This document shows positions 44,501 through 52,419 of a stretch of DNA of 64,000 bases, piece by piece. Position 1 is the first letter of the stretch. Each line of letters starts with the position of its first letter. The translations under genes and the position numbers were made by a program. Below the pieces are notes generated by a model. It was not told the origin of the DNA, searched no databases, and was given only the letters and a program-made list of their open reading frames with translations. Source of the DNA: Maniola hyperantus (Eukaryota > Arthropoda > Insecta > Lepidoptera > Nymphalidae). The DNA lies in contig NC_048538.1 in assembly GCF_902806685.2 (NCBI RefSeq), forward strand, positions 6,014,001 to 6,078,000. Reading direction: 5' to 3'.

Positions 44501-45178
44501 GCGCGTCATATTAGTACCTTGGGACCAACGTCTATAGGTTTTTCGAATTTTGTGCCCTGTCCATTGCCACTTCAGCTCCGCGACCCGTGGAGTGCAGTCA
44601 GTTACTCTGGATAATTGTTTGTTATCTATGTATGGCTATCATTCGGTGTTCGAGAAATGTGAATGTGGTGAATGATATCCACCAAGCTCATTTGACATTT
44701 ATTTTTAATCCACTGAAGATTTTCTACGAAAAATTATTTTGTTATCACTCTGTGAAGCAGCAATGTATAGTACAGCGACGCGTCAAGATGGCAATCGGGG
44801 AGGGAACGCCCCGCACACCCGCACAGCCCCCGTTTTAACGCGGTGCGGGCGAGCGCGGGTGACGTGTGGGTGTGCGGGGCATCATACACAACATAACGCA
44901 CCTGGCCTTGTTATCCTCCCCACATTAAATCTTTGTGAGTAGTTAACTTTGAAGTGTTCTTCGACAATCCGCCTCTCCAACTTTCCTTGGCCGCTGACAG
45001 GGGAGAACAGGTACTCTGGGTCCATTTCATAGTGGATTCGCTGGTAGCCTGTGATCATCAATAGTGTGAGGAGGACTGGAATGATGATGAAGTAACCGGG
45101 CTGCTTGCCGACGACTAAACCGAGCTTGTAAAACGATCGGTTTAGGACGTCGTCGACGAATGTTAGCTTACACCCCAT
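34422..45178 (-). CDS. Ptr: Patched-related (Ptr/PTCHD family) 12-TM protein, 10 coding exons
   Basis: Member of the RND/Patched superfamily (insect Patched-related, nematode PTR, vertebrate PTCHD), predicted at the plasma membrane. Coding exons in order: 45178-44902, 43861-43644, 42075-41897, 39812-39469, 38986-38786, 38260-38123, 37601-37288, 36451-36239, 35817-35608, 35513-34422. All borders are GT-AG, phases agree, and the sum is 3,186 bases (1,061 residues). Layout: TM1 (about residues 28-46), first ectodomain opening with DPEYLFSP, sterol-sensing-like TM2-6 with GIGIDDTF in TM4, TM7 (about 498-517), second ectodomain, TM8-12 with GFSVDFTAH in TM10, then a ~200-residue basic, serine-rich cytosolic tail. 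The Asp residues in TM4 and TM10 match those used by proton-driven RND transporters. The substrate is unknown, and orthology within the family is less certain than family membership. Confidence 0.92.
35608..35817 (-). CDS. Ptr: Ptr coding exon 9 (ectodomain 2)
   Basis: Acceptor CTTTTACAG, donor GATCAG|GTAAAT; 70 codons. Ends with the family-typical ASVFHPYFVFFDQ just before TM8. Confidence 0.9.
36239..36451 (-). CDS. Ptr: Ptr coding exon 8 (ectodomain 2)
   Basis: Acceptor ATCTTTCAG, donor AAAGAG|GTAAGA; 71 codons in phase 0. Contains SWLRTFVNYV and several Asn-x-Ser/Thr sites. The open frame past 36239 into a repeat-like segment is intron. Confidence 0.87.
36979..37151. mobile_element. Palindromic MITE in Ptr intron
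   Basis: GGGCTCGCGCACTTGTATAG and TCCAAGTCCAA at the left are mirrored by TTGGACTTGGACGA and GTGCACGAGATCCC at the right. About 170 bases. Confidence 0.65.
37288..37601 (-). CDS. Ptr: Ptr coding exon 7 (cytosolic loop, TM7)
   Basis: Acceptor GTTTTTTCAG, donor ATACAG|GTAAGA; 314 bases, ends in phase 0. After an acidic loop comes TM7 (WIKALVIVVFLAYLVGAGYG), then the start of ectodomain 2. Confidence 0.9.
38123..38260 (-). CDS. Ptr: Ptr coding exon 6 (TM6)
   Basis: Acceptor GCGTTTTAG, donor AAAGG|GTAACC; 138 bases, ends in phase 1. TM6 is LAVCFTFVWHLTFFSGCVAV, followed by a basic cytosolic loop. Confidence 0.85.
38786..38986 (-). CDS. Ptr: Ptr coding exon 5 (TM4-TM5, GIGIDD motif)
   Basis: Acceptor ATTTTTCAG, donor TTCAG|GTAACA; 201 bases, ends in phase 1. 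Encodes GIGIDDTFVML, the TM4 diacidic signature, then SVTDMLSFFIGIFSPFPSV (TM5), typical of the Patched family. Confidence 0.92.
39090..39405 (-). repeat. tRNA-headed SINE, full length (Ptr intron)
   Basis: On the minus strand it starts with TAGCGTGATAGTGTAGTG (A box) and GGTCGATAGTTCGATCT (B box). The body includes CATCGTGAGGAAACCTGCACG, GTGTGAAGTCTGTCAATCCGC and CTCAGAATGAGAAGG-type sequence, ending with ATGATGATG. Confidence 0.85.
39469..39812 (-). CDS. Ptr: Ptr coding exon 4 (TM2-TM4, SSD start)
   Basis: Acceptor GCATTTACAG, donor GATTG|GTATGT; 344 bases, ends in phase 1. Carries the end of ectodomain 1 (GAAWEDGFL), TM2 (FFSSTFILMGIFSVV), a PWLGLLG turn and TM3, with TM4 starting at the end. 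Confidence 0.9.
39830..41360. other. Ptr intron 3, distal part
   Basis: No coding exon or clear element seen, only short AT-rich sequence. The minus-strand frames here lack splice support. Confidence 0.45.
41367..41518. mobile_element. GC-rich MITE (Ptr intron)
   Basis: TAGTTCGCGACAGGTCGACAT and its inverse TTGACCTGTCGCGAACTA; interior GCCCCGCACACCCGC and GGGTGTGCGGGGCGTCC. Confidence 0.85.
41595..41815. repeat. GC-rich inverted-repeat segment
   Basis: TAAGGGATAATTCATGCTAGACCGTGC at the left, with an imperfect inverse ending CTAATCATCCCTTA at the right; inside, GGCACGGTC/GACCGTGC. Probably a small DNA element. Confidence 0.45.
41897..42075 (-). CDS. Ptr: Ptr coding exon 3 (ectodomain 1)
   Basis: Acceptor ATTTCCTCAG, donor GATAG|GTAAAG; 179 bases, ends in phase 2. 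Includes NLTFPIMFNP and the YFGG segment seen in PTR/PTCHD ectodomains. Confidence 0.87.
42160..42250 (+). repeat. LINE tail fragment
   Basis: CACCGGTTCGGAAAACAGATTCTACTGGGACGAGCCGGCAAGAAACTC is a frequent lepidopteran LINE 3' motif (only its head and tail are compared here). Confidence 0.45.
42930..43365 (-). repeat. (CTGT)n element (Ptr intron)
   Basis: GAAAAACCGGCGAGTTAGACTCGC to TTTTTCCTTTTGAGGTAC, with an internal duplication of the AGGTCAACG segment (43223-43275). Confidence 0.8.
43370..43500 (-). repeat. Interspersed repeat fragment
   Basis: ATTGAAAATTCTACCCCTAAGGGGGTG to GACGAAGTCGCGAGTATAAACTAG, inverse of the 45208 family, joined to a SINE tail (CATGATCAACCCATCACCGGCTCACT). Confidence 0.7.
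43644..43861 (-). CDS. Ptr: Ptr coding exon 2 (ectodomain 1)
   Basis: Acceptor ATTCTACAG, donor GAGAG|GTATGA; 218 bases, ends in phase 0. Begins GRFGRVIIVAKG and contains NVTV (potential N-glycosylation site) and two cysteines (CARWEGQC) likely to form a disulfide. Confidence 0.87.
44340..44590 (-). pseudogene. RTE-type LINE 3' end (minus)
   Basis: The minus strand gives KWQWTGH, GPKVLI, TRWTDDIKQVAGSRWIQ, then the CATCATCATC tail. Same family as 30950-31395. Confidence 0.7.
44617..44765 (+). repeat. Block shared with 28370-28512
   Basis: See the partner block; divergence is modest, and the order relative to the adjoining MITE is the same. Confidence 0.7.
44766..44881. mobile_element. Truncated GC-rich MITE next to Ptr exon 1
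   Basis: TAGTACAGCGACGCGTCAAGATGGC start, GTGTGCGGGGC end; the right terminal repeat is missing, and the remnant stops about 20 bases before the splice donor of Ptr coding exon 1. Confidence 0.75.
44902..45178 (-). CDS. Ptr: Ptr coding exon 1 (start codon, TM1)
   Basis: ATG at 45176-45178 (MGCKLTFVDD), directly after a polypyrimidine-AG (TTTGTTTCAG), so a non-coding 5' exon probably lies upstream. Contains TM1 (PGYFIIIPVLLTLLMITG) and the family-typical DPEYLFSP. Donor CCAG|GTGCGT at 44902/44901; ends in phase 1. The truncated end of a GC-rich MITE lies about 20 bases into the intron. Confidence 0.88.
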
Positions 45179-45207
45179 CTGAAACAAAGAAGCACATATT
45201 AAGAACT

Positions 45208-45412
45208 AGCTTATGCCCGCGAAGTCGTCCGCGTGGACGACACAAATTTCAAACCCCTATTTTATCCCTGTGGGGATTGAATTTTCATAAATCCTTTATT
45301 AGGGGATGTCTACGTCTTAATAGCTATCTGCATACCTTTCAGACCGATCCGTCCAGTAGTTTGAGCTGTGCGTTGGTAGATCAGTCAGTCAGTCAGCTTT
45401 TCCTTTTATACA
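45208..45412 (+). repeat. Interspersed repeat upstream of Ptr exon 1
   Basis: AGCTTATGCCCGCGAAGTCGTCCGCG to CAGTCAGTCAGCTTTTCCTTTTATA. Starts 30 bases upstream of the acceptor before the Ptr start codon. Confidence 0.8.
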
Positions 45413-45775
45413 TAAGATTACAGTTTTATTATGTCCACTTTATTCTATTATATCTAGTAGAGACTAGCTATGGTATGGGAACTGGCAAGGTAGACAAAGC
45501 GTTCAAACTACTAGCAGGGTTGGTGCCAACTGCCAAGTGATGCAGGATAGGCTCGAGTGACAACTCCTAGTATCGAAGGCAACCTTTTGGCTAGCTGACC
45601 CAATTCAGTAAGTTTTTCAAGTTATCAAAGATAGCAATTGAGATAAATGCTCGTGGACCTACGTCTTTACTTGCATGATAGGTTTTAGCCATTTGCACCT
45701 TGATAGTAAACTATTAATTACTTGTACCACAGCTCTAGTTAAATGAATTCAGTAAAAAAAGTTGATACCTACCTG

Positions 45776-45908
45776 TAGTTCGCGAAAGGTTGAGATGGCA
45801 ATCGGGGTATGAGACAGGGGGACGCCCCGCACACCCGCGCTCGCCGGGATAACGCGGGGGTTGTGCGGGGCGTTCCTTCCCAGATTGCCATTTCAACCTG
45901 TCGCGTAC
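45776..45908. mobile_element. GC-rich MITE
   Basis: TAGTTCGCGAAAGGTTGAGATGG to CCATTTCAACCTGTCGCGTAC; interior GCCCCGCACACCCGCGC. Confidence 0.85.
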
Positions 45909-45999
45909 ATATACGTTTATTATCCATTTTATACCTACTACTACAAACAGTTTAACGTTGATACCTAATCCCAATTTCAACACCTTGCACAATCACGAC

Positions 46000-46885
46000 T
46001 ACAGTTTTATAAATATTTCCCCAAGTTGTTGAACTTGACGCATGTTTAGTACTCTCTACATTATGCATTTTTACCTGCGTAAGTACATTTAATATGCTTA
46101 TTATTCACCAGACTACGGTGGACTATGATTATGATACGACTTTGATTTTTATGAGTTGAGCAGTCGTGTGTCCATGTTTGTAGTAAGTAGGTACTTTTTA
46201 CATTTTGTCGGCTCATCGATTCCATCATGATTGGTCCCATCCGTACGCGTAGACATTGACTAAGGAGTTCGTATAAGGCAGAAGTGGCATACGAAGTGAA
46301 GTAGCCAGATACGCTGGAAGTTGTGTGTGAAATTATGGTCTTTGTGTAGATAGTACTTATATAATAGGTATATGTTAACATAAATGTCTCATCACTAATA
46401 CCTATTAAGTTCAGAGTTGGTAGATACGCTCACATGAAGCTCACTGCCGGCGCAAAAATGGCGAAAATAAAGTTGCTTCAAAAACAGACCCGCAATCGCA
46501 CGTCCAGCGTACCTACCTACTTGTATTAGTAGAGGTCAGTGGCCCATCCGCAAACATCAAGGGCGTCGTCCCACTGTATGCTAAGCTATAAGTTGGCTTA
46601 CTCCTCGGTAGCTATAAGGCTACTATGCAGGTATCTAGTATGTTACAATGCAATATAAGTGTACCCACTAATTTGACTTGTTTATAAACAAGAACGTTAC
46701 GTATTGCGTGTCCATGGTTGCGTGCCCTCATTTCGTAATATGAATAACTGGTAATTTTATAAAATCAAGCTCAGAGTTGATACTCATATTAATATTTTGT
46801 TTGAGTGAGCTGTTTTTTATTTATGACATGTTTGCGCTTAACCATGATCACTGATGGCAGGTTAGTAAAGGTATGTACGAGTATA
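46000..46885. other. Gene-free stretch
   Basis: No gene or known repeat recognised. Confidence 0.4.
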
Positions 46886-46891
46886 CCTATA

Positions 46892-47000
46892 GTACGCGAC
46901 TGGTCGATATGGTAATCGGGGAGCACAGGGAGGGAACGCCCCGCATACCCGCATAGCCCCCGCGCTAACCCGGTGCGAGCGAGCGCGGCTGACACGACTG
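46892..47000. mobile_element. GC-rich MITE, left half only
   Basis: TAGTACGCGACTGGTCGATATGG, then GCCCCGCATACCCGC and GAGCGAGCGCGGCTGAC; the right terminal repeat is absent. Confidence 0.75.
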
Positions 47001-47009
47001 CCCTACCAA

Positions 47010-47825
47010 AAGACGAACTAAAAGATATACCTACCTGCCTACCTTTTGAAAAATGTATACCACTACCACTCAGGACTCGGGAAATTATGGTGCAATAAAG
47101 AACTCGCATACACACTTACATACCTACATTAGCTGATAGGTTTTCATTTTTGGGCCGTCGTGCGTCGTGTAAAAATAGTGACAGAAAATCGATCAGTGAT
47201 CCGACGATGCGTGAATTAATTCAGCCGCCAATTTATTTATTTTCAGTTATAAAAATGCCATTTGATTTTTCTCTCCCGCAATATTTTAGAGCAATCCTAG
47301 TAAAAAATACACATGCAATACGTTGAGCAGATCATTTTTACTAAAGTCGGCACAAAATTACCAAGAAAAAGTACCAACGTGTTAACTAGTGCGTCAAACG
47401 GAGATGATTTGTTTTTACCTTGGTACAGTGTACTTTGAAAAAATAGCGACTTTTTAGGAAGACCGGAACAAATATTTGCATAAAGAGGTTAAGGTTTCCT
47501 TTTGCATACATACTGTATAAGTATATCGTTTTTTTGGTTGACTACCTACCATTTTGACCATTAAAAATACTTATACAGTATACACGATGGAAACATGGAC
47601 CTATAATACTCCAATGGATGGAAATATACCAAATCCCCCACCTTACCTAAACCTTACCTAATCCAAATATTTATTTTTTATCTTAAAGACTTAAAGCGTT
47701 TATCAGATACCTCTGCCATGATAATTTGATTTCTCTGAACATGAATAACTGTAACTTTTGAAAGGATTTATAAAATCGAGTGGCCAAACTCATACATATT
47801 ATTATATTGTTTCTTTTTGCCTACC
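47010..47825. other. Gene-free stretch
   Basis: AT-rich, no supported feature; TACTTATACAGTAT occurs twice in inverse context near 47505-47583. Confidence 0.4.
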
Positions 47826-47829
47826 CCTA

Positions 47830-48045
47830 ATTTCATGGGATCGTGTAGGTACTTCCTCACGGTCAAAAAAGATATTTTTTTTGCGCTAGAGAAATCCACG
47901 AGGAATCACACAAAGAACGCGATTTCGAAGAAACAACACTCATAACTTCAAATAGTTACAGGTGCGTGCCCGGGATCGAATCTCAGACCCGGATATTCGG
48001 TGATATGGGGTCATCGCTTTAACAACTAGGCTATCACCACTTCGA
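47830..48045 (-). repeat. tRNA-headed SINE, head portion
   Basis: The minus strand starts GAAGTGGTGATAGCCTAGTTG (A box) and has GAGATTCGATCCCGGGCACG (B box), then a diverged body with a CCTCACGGT remnant. Confidence 0.7.
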
Positions 48046-48349
48046 TTTGCAGCTATTTATAGTAGGTAGTAAATTATAATTAGACTTTAATTAATTGAGA
48101 AGCATTGATGGTTCGAGGTAAGGCTGTAATACCTACCGCTACCGCACAGTAATCTGCGGAATGCCTTGACCACCTTTCACTTATATTATGTATATTATAA
48201 ATGAAACAAACTAATTAAACAAGTTTAAAATATCCTTATGTAGGTACAGCTTCGTAGCGCAATGCAGAATTTACATAAATGAATACAAAACCCCAAAACG
48301 AAAGCTGAAGAAGTCGACGGCTGTCCCAAAGCGCGGTATCTAAATATAT

Positions 48350-48563
48350 AAAAGGAAAAGGTGACTGACTAACTGACTGATCTATAAACGCACAGCTCAA
48401 ACTACTGGACGGATCGGGCTGAAATTTGACATGCAAGTATCTATTATGACGTAGGCATCCGTTAAGAAAGGATTTTTTAACATTGAACCCCGAAGGGGGT
48501 GAAATAGGGAGTTGAAATGTGTGTAGTCCACGTGGACGAAGTTACGAGCAATAAGCTAATAAA
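48350..48563 (-). repeat. Interspersed repeat
   Basis: AAAAGGAAAAGGTGACTGACTAACTG to GACGAAGTTACGAGCAATAAGCTA. Confidence 0.8.
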
Positions 48564-48675
48564 TGTTCTTTATTTCAGGCAAAATGTACCCATATTATTA
48601 CAGAAGCCAATATAAAGTAAAGTAAAGTATAAAAATAGCTAAATATAATTTTTTGACAGCACAAGTACCTACTGA

Positions 48676-48803
48676 CCGCCGTACTCAGAGTCGCTAATCG
48701 TTACTTTAGATTGAGTTAAAACAAGACAGATTTATGTGAGAGATATAGCTCTGTCTCGTTTCAACTAAACTTAAGTAACGATTAAGCGACTCTGAGTGCG
48801 GCG
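48676..48803. repeat. Foldback MITE, variant arms
   Basis: Outer arms CCGCCGTACTCAGAGTCGC/GCGACTCTGAGTGCGGCGG. The core GAGTTAAAAC(A/G)AGACAG...CTGTCTCGTTT is shared with 29578-29859, but the arm ends differ. Confidence 0.8.
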
Positions 48804-49316
48804 GGACTCTTATAAAATAAATTGAACGGTTATTTTGTCGGACTTTGCCGCCTATATATTTTTATAACAGATACTGCGAAGTACAAACACCTCTACGGAT
48901 GTGCTCGTTACATAAACACCCGCAATGATCTGTGTCAGGTCGTGTCACACATTCATTGCAATATTTCGCGCTGTCTGTTTTGTCAACACAATTTATCCGC
49001 TTAAAAATTATGCGAAACTTTGTGGCCAAGTAAGCTAAGTGGAATCAATTTGTATGCTTCGAACTTTAATGAGTATGAATGATTAGTAACTATAGTTGCT
49101 TTATAGTTCATATAAACCTCTCAGCATCGTATTCTTTATAAGTTTGAACATAAGTTGGGTATCTCTATGAGAGACAAAATTCGTAACGAGGAAATCCGTA
49201 AGAGAACCAGAGTGACCGACATAGCTGAACGAATTTTATTTAATCAGCTGAAGTGGCAGTGGGCACAGGCCACATCTGCCGTAAAACCGATGGCCGCTGG
49301 GGCAGACGTGTTCTGG

Positions 49317-49612
49317 TCAGTACCCGTAGTACAAGATTTTACGTCTCACCAAACCAAACCAAATTCGAGAGTCGAAATACTTCCACGTTACAGTAAACTG
49401 GATCTTAAAAGCCTTGTTTTAAAGCTCAAGTTTGTCTACACTTCTACAGCCAGCGCTCCAAGAGGAAACATTGCGAAATTAAAATCAGTGGCATTGAATA
49501 TTTGACTTCAATTCAAGGCTGTTTAGGTCCATTTTACTGTAACGCGGAAGTATTTCGACTCTCGAATTTGGTTTCGTTTGGTGAGACGTAAAATCTTGTA
49601 CTGCGGGTACTG
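49317..49612. mobile_element. MITE with long terminal inverted repeats (first insert)
   Basis: CAGTACCCGTAGTACAAG... is mirrored by ...CTTGTACTGCGGGTACTG. Arms of about 85 bases include CGAGAGTCGAAATACTTCC. CTGG at 49313-49316 and 49610-49613 may be the target duplication but overlaps the terminus. Confidence 0.8.
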
Positions 49613-49623
49613 GAGTGGAGACC

Positions 49624-49798
49624 ACACGAGTAGATATATAGACCAGAGGGGAAGCTTCATACTAGCGGCTGGCTGTAGGTTCACTCACTCTAGCGCCCTC
49701 CGTTTGCCGCCAAACTGGGCGCACGGAGCGGTGGCACGTCGTGGTGTGCGTGAGCTAGTGTGAAGCTTCCCCTCTGGTCTATAATATCTACTCATGTG
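49624..49798. mobile_element. Foldback MITE with 9-bp target duplication (second insert)
   Basis: GTGGAGACC flanks it on both sides (49615-49623, 49799-49807). Arms of about 42 bases start ACACGAGTAGATAT and include GACCAGAGGGGAAGCTTC. A 9-base duplication with long terminal repeats fits Mutator-like elements; this is inference. Confidence 0.8.
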
Positions 49799-50529
49799 GT
49801 GGAGACCGCGTCAGCAAGCGCAGTGTGGGACGACCTCCAACCCGCTGGACGTGGATGGATGAGAAAGGCGGTGGATCTTGTGTGTAAGCGCGCTCTTGGG
49901 AAGGCCTTTGTCCAGCAGTGGACGCAAACGGGCAAATTGATCGATTGATTGTAATTTACTGTGTGGTAAACTGATTATTTTTAAATTGACAAATTCCCAC
50001 TGTAATCTAGAGCTATAATTATTAATAGACAAGAATACAATAGCTTGAGCTTTTTTCTCGACTTTATGAAATAACAGTAGGTATCCATTGTAGGACTTTA
50101 TAAGTTCTCTCAGAAAACATTTATTTGTTAGGTCTTTCTCTCATACTTTCTAAGGCACTAGAAATATGTAATTGGTAAAAGTGACTAATTAATTACACTA
50201 TTGTTGAGATTTAAGTGCCTATTATTAGATGTTTTACTAGCATTATAACCACAGATTAGAGATTACTTCTTTTATCTATGATTATAACTGTTAATGATAT
50301 AAATGATTATAAATAGATACCGATTTCACAAGTGATTTTAAACGGGATACACCTACTTAACTACAGATTGTTTTTTTGGTAGCGGTCGATGAAGCCAAAA
50401 TTTAAACTACTTACTTATAAGTAGGTACCTATTAAAGATAGAGGAATTTGGTTTTAAAGAACCATGTAGACAGTAAAAAAACTGCGTTGAAAGACTATCA
50501 AAAAATGTCATACCTATAGGTACTAAGGA

Positions 50530-50587
50530 AGCGAAGTGATTTTATTTTGGTAATCGATCTACTTAACCAAAACAAAATCACTTCGCT
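50530..50587. repeat. Hairpin, 22-bp arms
   Basis: AGCGAAGTGATTTTATTTTG and its inverse (one mismatch) separated by 14 bases. Confidence 0.8.
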
Positions 50588-50599
50588 AATAGGTAGGTA

Positions 50600-51255
50600 T
50601 GAACTAGGCCTGAAGGAAGGTATGAACTAGGAACATTTATCCCAAATAGGGCCATTGGTATTCTTAAATCATTCTTGAGGATAAAAGCCAAGGAGGCTTT
50701 TCCCCTAAGAAAGATCTAGGCAAAACAGTGATTTCAATTTATTACACTGTCTCTTCTCCTGTTTCTGGCTAATTGGATACTTTAAGAATTAGGATGGACC
50801 TACCTACCCAAAATATACCTACTGGGCTAGTTCCAATGCACCAGTTTTTAGACCTGCACCTACCGGTTATTATATAAATACGAGATATGACACACAATCT
50901 TACTTAATTATATAAATAGGTACACATACCTATTACCTACTTAATACGTGTTGCAGTTGGCAAAGCAGTAGATAAATACGATGGTGGACGCAAAATAATA
51001 TTGTCATTAAATCCCTCATTTGGCACGCGCTGAGGAGTCGATGACCTGATCTTCACTTTCACGTCGCGTGTTAGACCGCTGAAGAGTGAAGAGTGAAGAC
51101 CAGTATACAAAGATTAATACCATTGATTGGTCGTAAGCTTATTGGGCTGCGGACCAAATCGGTCCAAAGCGGTCAGATCGGACCAAAAGTTCATTGGGTT
51201 TTTCTGTCAATAAATCCAGACTGGTAAATACTAATACATATTAGTATACCACATC
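50600..51255. other. Gene-free stretch
   Basis: No supported feature. A CGGTCC-rich piece at 51150-51195 contains short inversions. Confidence 0.4.
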
Positions 51256-51261
51256 CATATT

Positions 51262-51480
51262 ATGTATACTAATACTATTTAAATACGAAAATGTGTCTGT
51301 CTGTCTACAAACTTTTCATGGCCCATCCGCTTAACCGATTTGGATGAAAATCGGTTCAGAGATAGATTGCATCCTGGCGACAGATATAGGATCTGGAAAA
51401 TCAAGGAGTTCCCCTGGAGTATTTTACTAAACCGAGACTAATGCGGACAAAGTTGTAAGCATCATTACCCAGAAACAAGA
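51262..51480 (-). repeat. CGCGACTTCG-family repeat, CTGTCTGTC variant
   Basis: ATACGAAAATGTGTCTGTCTGTC head, CATGGCCCATCCGCTTAACCGATT, decayed end. Same variant at 55500, 57320, 60680 (-) and 63492 (+). Confidence 0.65.
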
Positions 51481-51589
51481 TAAAGTTAAAAACTAAAACC
51501 CGATTACGATCGAAATATTATAGTAAAATTGGATTTCAGTCGCTTGGTATATTTTAATAGTATACAAGGTACATTTTTTTTTTCTTATT

Positions 51590-52085
51590 CATTTATTACA
51601 TTAAAAAAAAAAAAAGTTCATTAATTAATAATTTAAACTAAAACTAAAACCTTAAAAAATATAATATTATAACTAAAGTATATTATTAAAAGTTAAATTT
51701 ATCAAGGTATATTATATTTTAAGAGGTCAATATTTTTTCCTCTTTCATTTGACATCATACTTGATACAATAGAAAAAAAATTAAAGACTACTTTTTTGAA
51801 TGTAACATCCGTCAGATCGACTTTGTTCGTATAAAATGTAGCCTATGTTACCCGGACTATAACAATAAAATAATTGACATCTCATTCATCAAAATCGGCC
51901 CAATAATTTAGCCGCTACCGTAGAAGACACAGATATAAACATCCATACATACATACTTACATACATATATACATACATTACATACTTACATACATACCTA
52001 CACAGACTGCCAAAATTATAACCCTTCCTCTTGGTTTTGCCGTAGTCGGGTTTTTACCCGACTACGGCGGAAAAGCTTATTTGAA
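51590..52085 (+). repeat. Interspersed repeat ending in (CATA)n and a GC hairpin
   Basis: GTAGCCTATGTTACCCGGAC, (CATA)n-like 51940-52005, and CCTTCCTCTTGGTTTTGCCGTAG at the end. The terminal hairpin has 13-base perfect arms (52039-52051, 52056-52068) with a TTTT loop. Confidence 0.6.
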
Positions 52086-52269
52086 AGTTGGACGACATCC
52101 ATATTAACCAAGTATTGTTTACCTACGTTGTTACATTGTGTTATCCACGTTTTTTGTACATATTAATAGACGCAATCCAATTTATGTGTGTTGCTTATAT
52201 TTTGTAATTAAGTAGGTACCTGGGTACGACCGAGTTACTTTCGGCGTCTTTTCCTTTGATTGGTTTTAT

Positions 52270-52412
52270 TCCTGAAATCTCGGCTTTGTAGAGCGTTGTC
52301 TCTGTCACTCATACCTATGCGAACTTTGTCGGGCTCAACGACCGAGACAGTGCTCTACAAATCTGCTACCTCCTTCTAAAGGTCGATGTACATTATTTTC
52401 GGCCGCGTACTG
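52270..52412. mobile_element. MITE related to 21059-21227, left end lost
   Basis: GGCTTTGTAGAGCGTTGTCTC, CTAAAGGTCGATGTACATTA and the terminus GCGTACTG followed by TA. Confidence 0.65.
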
Positions 52413-52419
52413 TATTTAT

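Larger units (their letters stand above)
49140..49950 (+). pseudogene. RTE-type LINE relic interrupted by two MITEs
   Basis: RDKIRNEEIRKRTRVTDIAERI and KWQWAQA precede the first insertion at about 49317. After the second insertion the relic resumes (SKRSVGRPPTRWT-type reading at 49805-49860, WMRKAVDLV, LGKAFVQQWTQTG). Same family of end as the minus piece at 176-335. Confidence 0.75.

Noticed and set aside
46789..47115. Minus-strand 108-codon frame
   Set aside because: Most of its length is the GC-rich MITE half-copy read backwards.
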